64,000 nucleotides of DNA, taken from the NCBI RefSeq assembly GCF_000744225.1, contig NZ_JQLN01000007.1:1240001-1304000 (forward strand), given 5' to 3'. Origin of the DNA: Kitasatospora mediocidica KCTC 9733 (GTDB lineage: Bacteria > Actinomycetota > Actinomycetes > Streptomycetales > Streptomycetaceae). The notes beneath the pieces were generated by a model. That model was given only the letters and a program-made list of their open reading frames with translations, was not told the origin of the DNA and searched no databases. The position numbers were made by a program, and so were the translations under genes. Numbering within the stretch: position 1 is the first letter of the stretch; every line of letters begins with the position of its first letter. Of this stretch, positions 8,201-15,800 are shown in pieces.

Positions 8201-9592
8201 TCCGAGCATGGTCCCGCCAGTGCCGCAGGGCTGGTTGTTCCAGTTGGTGTCGCCGTTGATCGGGTCCGTCCAGTAGAGACCCAGCGGGGTCTGGGTGGAC
8301 GGGCTGGAGGCGTCCGTGATGTTCACGAACAGCGTGGAGTTGTAGACGGTCGGGGGCGCCGGAGCGCCGCCGGGCTGAGTGTAGATGGCTGGGTTGATCC
8401 CGATCTGGACATAGGCGCGGTACCTGCCGTAGCCGGTGCAGTCGCCGTAGCCGCAATAGCCGATGCCCAGGTCTGCCGGTGCCATGTAGTTCTTGGTGTC
8501 GGGATGGTTCTCCTGGACCATGTCCCAGGCCTGGGCAGCGCTGTTCACGCTGATGCTGGGGTCGAGGTACCAAGGCCCGACGCCCTTCCCAAGGACGCTC
8601 TGATCCGGGGTCAGGTCGATGGCATCGGAGCTGGCCGTGACACCGATCGTGCCGACGTTCGCGCCTTCGCCGGGCGCGTCAGGTGTGGACCCACTCGTGG
8701 GCTGGGGTGCGGGAGCCGCGAAAAGCGAACGGGCCCGGGCAGCCACGGCACCCGAGGCGGTCGGAACGGCGGGTGGCGGCGGCGTGGAATCCCACTGCAT
8801 CGGCGTCGGGGCGTGCAGCCGCACGGCCCCGGTGCTGTCGGTGAAGGCAAGGTTGCCAGCCGCGTCCGATCCGGCGGTCAACCCTGTCGTCGAGATCGGG
8901 AAGTGAAGGGACGTCAGTGCCGGATTGGCAGCGGCGGCAGCGGTCTTGACGACGATGACATCCCGCCAGCCACCCTGGGGGTCTGCGGTCACCTGAAGGT
9001 CGACATCGGGCGTCAGCACACCCGCGTAGGTGGCCGTTGCCCCGGACAGGGTGGGCTTGGGCAGTGTGAAGGGAGCCGTGACGGACAGCTGCTTGCCGTC
9101 CGGGGTGGTCAGCGTCGCGAGAGCACCACTGCCACCGCCCGACAGCTTCAACGAGGTCGGCGAGACGGTAGGACTCAGGGTCCCGTCGGTGTTCGTTCGC
9201 AGGGTGGCGTCGATGGCGGCCCAGCCGGCGCTCTGCCTGATCCGTACGGGAGCCGTGTAATCGGTGGTGCTGAGCGTACCGTCGGGGTTGACCACCGTCG
9301 TGGACGAGCCCGTGGTGAGGGCATCGACGGCGACAGCCTGCCCGCTCGTCTTCGCCTTGGTGCGTGCGTCGAGGATCGCCTGCGCGGTCGGCGACAGTGC
9401 GGGCGCGGCCGAGCCCGTCGCCGTCGCACCGGTTGGCACCGGTACGGGAACCGGGGTCTCGGCCTGGGCAGCGGGGGCGACGAGCATCCCCACTGCGAGC
9501 GCTCCGCTCACCCCCAGAGTGAGCAGGTGGGCGGCACTTGACCGTTTCCTGTGTGGTGCTGTCTTGCGCCAGATGCGTTCAGTTTGTGACAT
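5261..9592 (-). CDS. Large secreted multidomain protein: FG-GAP repeats, LamG and C-terminal ricin-type lectin
   Basis: A 1443-residue secreted protein. The ATG at 9590-9592 has an upstream GAGGA; the signal peptide ends near residue 44 (APAAQA). Order of parts: a Pro/Thr/Ala-rich segment; a region repeatedly seen in streptomycete wall-associated proteins (ADPQGGWRDVIVVKT); a Trp-rich DNRLRE-like beta region (about 350-540) with WNNQPCGTGG and WGNWTIGIAPDDE; an Ig-like stretch; FG-GAP/VCBS-type units (GDVTGDSKPDILLPD, GDLNGDGVPDLWATT); a LamG/concanavalin-like domain (about 1125-1310, FTVNVWAKP, SLYVNGTLAANG); and a C-terminal ricin B beta-trefoil with three Q-x-W motifs (AQNW, AQQW, AQRW). 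It has no catalytic motif. It is divergent from the rhs toxin gene, so an adhesive or presentation role is possible (inference). Confidence 0.85.
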   Translation of the reverse strand: MSQTERIWRKTAPHRKRSSAAHLLTLGVSGALAVGMLVAPAAQAETPVPVPVPTGATATGSAAPALSPTAQAILDARTKAKTSGQAVAVDALTTGSSTTVVNPDGTLSTTDYTAPVRIRQSAGWAAIDATLRTNTDGTLSPTVSPTSLKLSGGGSGALATLTTPDGKQLSVTAPFTLPKPTLSGATATYAGVLTPDVDLQVTADPQGGWRDVIVVKTAAAAANPALTSLHFPISTTGLTAGSDAAGNLAFTDSTGAVRLHAPTPMQWDSTPPPPAVPTASGAVAARARSLFAAPAPQPTSGSTPDAPGEGANVGTIGVTASSDAIDLTPDQSVLGKGVGPWYLDPSISVNSAAQAWDMVQENHPDTKNYMAPADLGIGYCGYGDCTGYGRYRAYVQIGINPAIYTQPGGAPAPPTVYNSTLFVNITDASSPSTQTPLGLYWTDPINGDTNWNNQPCGTGGTMLGCSKIGSSIVTGTGPITFDVTSQMQTAAQQKWGNWTIGIAPDDENNALYRHHIGNNPHIVTTYDIAPSLWWPRVTPQPGFANADGSGHPTGSDCATSSTNAPWVGGNQNVTLTASNFSPAGMNLHTVFRLWNDAGWSWTGDSGWAASQNSNVSVNIPGTSLADGHLYAWTANAYDSDPPSGGLGSPDVAACFFRIDKTSPTLAVNSSEFPPSGTPNPHPTVYAGSSVGGTFTLTGNDPAPAGGTASGTACYRWSTDPTPVTGWKCSDGAGAGIVLQSSPSFTYTPGSASWGTNIVYVQAQDNAGNYGQPAAYSFFAPWNPKGTSAYGDVTGDSKPDILLPDAVGNLRIVTAGVDPANAISAYATAAPTENWNTVQVTHRGNLDAGTVDDVVALNSADSTLRWYKNYGNGTFSSSGNVKPAPTSCTDLSGKALPGVCPFTGAQPWAGVTQILALGTPSGESTSAASIGRTSLLVVDGSQLWLLNSAAPGANSDQLDGTAHLVSTADWSNYDLINPGPANGPSLSAGGAMQPTLWARNRKTGQLTAYPITGGSVPNYSQLADPTKGLTIAGVNLQVTDYPQVGSSGDLNGDGVPDLWATTSTGQLVIWTGSTTGCPASTSYTCFISTSQTHPADLRTPVGRWPFTGKTTGPTGVITTPDALNQHAGVVTGAVTFLPDAIDGVATNVAQLASNGVGEIDMTGSTLDTSKSFTVNVWAKPTAAGGIVASEDGISASGFMLWPDKNTNTWRFALSNADNNGWPYDQTDDVISSSGTVQTGVWTHLVASYDADSHQTSLYVNGTLAANGHHTTNSGIKGPLVVGRYQLAGQPSSYYDGSVADLVVSPYATNTANPVPNRIISGIGANKCLDDNGAGTVPGAVIQITDCNGTIAQNWTVNANGTLNVMGGCLDNTNAVNSNGNLLQWNTCTGSPAQQWIPRADSSIYNPATGRCLDDPGGSTANGTRLQLYDCNGSPAQRWLIAPGS

Positions 9593-9866
9593 GACGATCC
9601 TCGTCCCTCCCTACAGCCCACTCCACGAGCAGGCGTTCGATTCGGAACCCTGCTGCTTGACCCGGCCAGGGTCAAGCCGATACGGCAAGTTGTGATGACA
9701 TGCCCGGTTTGGTTCCAGCAGATAGGTCAAGGGTTTACAAAGTCTTTCAAGTCGACGGCAAACGGGCTGGTGATCCGAATATTCGTTCGCCTAGGGTCTG
9801 GTGAGATCGCGTCACCGGACTCATCTCGTGACGCTCCGTGAGGTTGAACAGCACTGGGGAGTGCCT
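9593..9866. promoter_or_regulatory. Divergent promoter region of the lectin and rhs genes
   Basis: This 274-bp region is markedly AT-richer than its flanks around 9700-9800. A TAGGGT hexamer at 9792-9797 is a plausible -10 element for rhs, which would exclude a start at 9801. The promoter assignment is tentative. Confidence 0.4.
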
Positions 9867-12800
9867 GTGGTGGGGGTTCGGCGTACGCGTACGCCTTCGG
9901 GACGCAAACGGCGTCCCCGCACGAGCGGCATGAGCCTGTCGCTCGTGTTCGCGGTCCTGCTCGCACTGCTGACCGCACCCACAGCGTCAGCACTCAACGC
10001 AGGTTCCTCCGGCAAGAGTTGGAGCCCAACGGGCACCCCGCTCAACGCGCCGACCAAGTCCGTCAGCGTCAGCCCGGTGAAGATCACGCCGCTGAAGCCG
10101 GCGGCGGCGCCGACGAGCACGCCGACGCCCGCCGCACCGCCCCTGCACACCGGCAGCGCGACGGTCCAGCTCGGCGTCGACTCGACCGAGGCGCGGGCAG
10201 CCCGTGCGGCCACCGGTGGCGGCTCTCCGGCCTCCGGCGGTTCCACACTGGTACAGGCCGGACAGCTCCCGGTCTCGGTGGGCACGGACACGACCGGCGC
10301 CGCGCGCACCGTTCAGGTCACCGTCTCCGACCCGGCCAAGGGCAAGGCCGTCGGCATCCCGACACCCCTCGTCACCCTGACCGACGCCGACAAGGGCGCC
10401 ACGGACGGCAAGGTCAACGTCGCCCTGGACCTGAAGCCACTGGGCGGCCAACTGTGGGCCGACCGTGCCCGTCTCGTGGCCGTGCCCGCCTGTGCGTTGA
10501 CGACGCCGGACGCGACCGACTGCCGCGTGCAGACACCGGTCACCTCAACAGTGGACCCAGCCTCGGGCACACTCACAGCCGAGGTCTCCCTCTCCCCCGC
10601 GGCGTCCGGCAGTACGTCGGAGGCGCCCAAGATCCTGCTGGGCGCCATCGCGACGGCAGCCGGCTCGGGAGGCAACTACGCTGCCACGTCGCTGAATCCG
10701 TCAATGGCCTGGAACTCAGGGTCCAACGTCGGCAACTTCACCTACTCCTACCCGGTCCAGCTGCCGCCCTCGGTGAGCGGCGTAGCGCCCTCCGTGGCAC
10801 TGTCCTACGACTCCTCCGCGGTGGACGGCATGACGTCGTCGCAGAACGCGCAGTCCTCCTGGGTCGGCACCGGCTGGGATTACCAGCCGGGCTTCATCGA
10901 GCGCTCCTACCAGAGCTGCTCCAAGGACGGCATCCCCGGCAGCGGGGACAACTGCTGGGCCGGTCAGAATGCCACCATGAGCCTTGCGGGCCACTCAGGC
11001 CCCCTCGTCCAGGACCAGAACGACAAGACCCTGTGGCATCCCCAGAATGACGACGGGACCACCGTTCGGCAGTTGACCGGCGCCCCCAACTTGCTTCCGA
11101 CAGGCGAGTACTGGCTGGTCACCACGGACGACGGCACGAAGTACTACTTCGGACAGAACCGTCTGCCGGGTGGCGACGGCACCGACGCGCCCTCCAACTC
11201 GGCCTGGTCCGAGCCCGTCTACTCTCCCAACAAGGCAGACGGCCCCTGCTACAACGACGCCACCGGCGCGGGCTCGTCGTGCACCATGGGTTGGCGCTGG
11301 AACCTCGACTACGTGGTCGACGTCCACCAGAACCTGATCAGCTACACCTACAACCCCGAGACCAACAACTACCAGCAGGGCGGCGGCCAGAACAAGGGCG
11401 GCGGAAAGCCCGCGTCCTACATCCGCGGTGGCACACTCTCACAGATCTTCTACGGCCAGCGGCTCCCCGACCAGATCGCGGCCAAGGGCAAGCTGTCACC
11501 GGCCTCCGTGGTGACCTTCGGTACCGGCGAGCGGTGCGAGCCGAACGCCACGGTCACCTGTGCCCCGAACGAGAGCGAGCTGACGACCGCCGACGCCGCT
11601 GCCTGGCACGACATCCCCGTCGACCAGGTCTGCACCGGCGCTAGTTGCACGAACACCAGTCCGACCTTCTTCAGCACCAAGCGGCTGACCTCCATCTCCA
11701 CGAAGGTGCTGGTTGGCTCCTCCTACTCAGCTGTGGACTCGTGGGCCCTCGCCCAGTCATGGGCCGATCCCGGAGACGGAACCCCGAAGTCGCTGTGGCT
11801 GGACTCGATCATCCGCACCGGGTACACCAGCGGTAACCCGACCCCGCTGCCGCCGGTGATGTTCGGCGGCGGCGAGATGGCGAACCGGGTCACCACGACC
11901 GTCGCCAAACCTGACGCAGTGCCGCCACAGACGCTGGGCCTGCCGCTGTTCAACCAGCCGCGAATGAAGACGATCACCACTGAAACCGGTGGTCAGATCA
12001 ACATCATCTACAACGACACCGACCAATCGGGCACCAACCCGAAACCCTGCTCGTTCACCTCCTCCTCGGCTCCGTCGCCCGCCGCCAACACGCAGCCCTG
12101 CATGCCCGTCAAGTGGTACTTCCCGGGGGGCAGTACCACCACACCGGTCAGCGACTGGTTCCAGAAGTACCTGGTCACCGACGTGACCGAGCAGGATGCG
12201 GTCACCGGCATCATCAAGTCGACCCACTACACCTACGGCGGCTGCGGGGGCGCGGCCTGGCACCAGAACGACTCCCCGTTCACCGATCCGGTCACTCGGA
12301 CCTGGGACAACTTCCGCGGCTACCAGACGGTCACCACCACGACCGGCAGCACGAACGCCGGAGAGACACCCAGAACCCAGCAGACCGTCACCTACCTGCG
12401 CGGCATGGACGGCGATGCCTGGGCCACCAACTCGCAGTGCACCGGCCAGGTCGCCAACCCGCTCGGCGGCCCGAACGTCACCGACAGCGACTGGCTTGCC
12501 GGTTCGGTCCTGGCCACTCAGGTCTACGACCAGGCCAACGGCACGGTCCAGTCGATGACCGGGACCACGTCGAGTACCGACCAGAAGCCCACTGCCACTC
12601 AGACGCCTGCGCCGACCAACGGCGCCCCAGCGCTGATCGCACGCACACCGGCCACGCAACTCACGTCGAAGGTCATGGCGCGCCTGGCCGACGGAACCAC
12701 CTGGCGGACCACCACCAAGGTAGACACCATCGATCAGGCCTACGGTGCCCGCCTGACTTGGAGCGACGACAAGGGTGACGGGACCAGCGCGGCCCCGGAG

Positions 12801-15800
12801 ATCTGCACCCACATCAAGTATGCGACCGGTCCCACCGACCCCACCGTGCCCACCAGTGCGGTGCTCTCGGCAGTCAGTGAGAAGCAGGCCGTCGCGGGCG
12901 CCTGCGGTACCACGGCGACGGCAGCCAACACGGTGTCCGACACTCGGACCCTGTACGACGGCAAGCCCTTCGGCCAACTCGGCGCGCTCGGCGACCCGTC
13001 CAGTAGTCAGGCGCTGGACCACTACGACACCAGCGGAAGTCCGGTCTACGTCCTGTCGGGCAGCCTGGCCCCCACCGATGTCTACGGGCGAACCCTGAGC
13101 GTTTCCACGACCGACGGCTCGACCTACGACACCGCCGGAAATCAACTGACCGGCCCGAACACGGCAGTGGCAACCACGACCACCGCCTACACCCCGGCCA
13201 CCGGCGCGGTTCCGACCTCCATCACCACCACCAACCCGCTCGGCTGGACAAGCACGGTCACCCTGGACCCGGGCCGCTCGCTGCCCTTGACATCGAGCGA
13301 TCCCAACAAGCGGGTGACCACCGAGCACTACGACGGCCTCGGTCGCCTGGTCGACGTCTGGCAACCCGGCCGCTCCACCGACCAGACCTCCAACGTCGAG
13401 TACTCCTACGCGATCGACGGGGTCAAGGCTCCGTCCGTGGTCACCACCCGCACCCAGCGCGAGACCAACGGCAACAACACCGAGATCAGCGACTTCTCCT
13501 GGAAGACCGAGCTCTACGACGGCCTGGGCCGGCTGGTGCAGACCCAGACCACCGTCCCCCAGACGGGCAACGGACGACTGATCTCCGACACCGTGTACGA
13601 CTCGCACGGCTGGGCCGTCCTCACCAGGTCGCCGTACTTCGACATCAACACCCTCCCGAACGGCACGCTCGTCAAGCCGATTGACTCGATTGACTCCCAG
13701 GTCCCCGGCGAGACCAAGACCATCTACGACGGGATGGGCCGGGTCACCCAGAGCGAGTTCCTGTCGTACAACGTGCCGCAGTGGGGTACCAACACCGCCT
13801 ACCCGGGCGCCGACCGCACCGATGTGACTCCGCCCCAGGGCGGAACGCCCACCAGCACCGTGACCGACTCTCGCGGACACACCACCGCCCTGTGGCAGTA
13901 CCACACCCCCACCGCGACCGGTAACGCCACCGACGCCGACGTCACGTCCTACAGCTACACCCCGAGCGGGCAACCGGCCTCGCGGGCGGACGCTGCCGGA
14001 AACACCTGGAGCTACACCTACGACCTGCTCGGCCGCCAGACGTCCTCCTCCGACCCGGACACCGGTGTCACGAAGACGGTCTACGACGCCGACGCACGGG
14101 TCGACCACACCACGGACGCCAAGGGCAACACCCTCGCTTACAGCTACGACCTGCTCGGCCGCAAGACCGGCCTCTACAACGGCACCGTCGCACCTGCCAA
14201 CCAGCAGGCAGGCTGGACCTACGACACCCTGGCCTTGGGACAGCTGACCTCCTCCACCCGCTACGGAAAGGGCGGCACCAGCGGCCCGGCCTACGTCGAG
14301 GCGACCACCGGTTACGACACCGCCTACCACCCGCTCGGCACCAGCATCACCATCCCGTCCACGGAGGGGAAGCTGGCCGGTACGTACACCACCACCAACA
14401 CCTATGACCCGGTCCTCGGCACTCTCGCCTCCAGTACGATGCCGGCGCTGCCCTTCCTACCAGCCGGAACTCCGGCGGAGAAGGTGGGCTACGACCGCAC
14501 TCTCACCGGCTATCTGATCGACTCCGGCGGCAACAACAAGCTGGTCCAGGCAGTCAACTACGACGCCTACGGCCGGCCGGTCAAAACCACCGTCGGCGCA
14601 CCCGGCAATGCCGTCACCTCCACCCAGCAGTACGACCAGGCCTCCGGGCGCGTCATCAGCTCCTATGTCGGTCCGCAGAACGCCACATCTGCCGCCGACC
14701 AGTACACGTACACCTACGACCCCTCCGGCAACGTCACTTCGGTCAGCGACAACCAGAGCACCGCGGCCACCGACACCCAGTGCTTCACTTACGACTATCT
14801 CGGGCGCCTCAGTAGCGCCTGGACGGACACCGGCGGCACGCAGACTCGTCCGACCGGCACCTGGAACGACTCCTCCGGCGGCGCGCCGATCGGCTCCGGC
14901 ACCTCGATCTCCGTCCCCGGTATCGGTGGCTGCAACAACGCCGGCGGCCCGGCCGGGCCCGCCAGCGTGGGCGGTCCGTCACCGTACTGGCAGAGCTACA
15001 CCTACGACGCAACCGGCAACCGGACCGGCCTGACCTCCCACCAGGTCTCGTCGGCCAAGGGACCACTCGACCCGTCCCAGGTCACCGGACTGGCCATCGC
15101 CAGCGACGGCGCCAACCAGACGTTCGGGGTCGGCGTGGCCGGCGGCACGGTCTGGGCCTCCCAGCAGAACCCGGACGGCAGCTGGGTCCCCTTCACCAGC
15201 GTGACGGCAACCTCCGGCCAGCTCAGCGGAGTCACCTCCGTGGCCGCCACCTGGTACAACGGCCAGCTGACCGTCGTGGCCCTCGCGAACGGCAAGCCCT
15301 GGCAGGCCACCCGCAACGCCGACGGTACCTGGAGCGGCTGGACCGACCTGACCGTGGCCGTCGGAGCACTCGCCCAAGCCGCCACTCAGGTCGCGATCGT
15401 CGCGACGAGCTCCGGCCTGGAGATCATGGCGCTGTCCGGCGGCCGACTGCTGCACACCGTGCGCCGCGCCGATGGCACCTGGGAGGTCTGGGGCGACGTC
15501 TACGGCGCGGCCGGGGCCCTCACCTCACCCTCCCAGGTCGCCGTTGCGGCAACACCCTCCGGCATGGAGGTGATCGTCACGGCCGGCGGCACACTGAACC
15601 ACACCGTCCGCCACAGCGACGGCACCTGGCAGGCCTGGGGCAACGTCTACGGGGAGACCGGAGCGCTGCCGCACGGTCTGCCGGGAGGGGGCCAACTCGG
15701 CCTGACGGGCACCTCGACAGGCCTGCAGGTCATCGCCCTCTCGGGCGGGACCCCGTGGCACACCATCCGCCACAACGACGGCACCTGGCAGAGCTGGGGT

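Noticed and set aside
11757..14330. An 857-codon open frame antisense to the rhs gene, plus similar long frames antisense to other genes (e.g. 15525-17972, 34039-36549)
   Set aside because: They lie opposite strongly biased real genes, have no recognisable motifs, and are the expected by-product of very high GC content.
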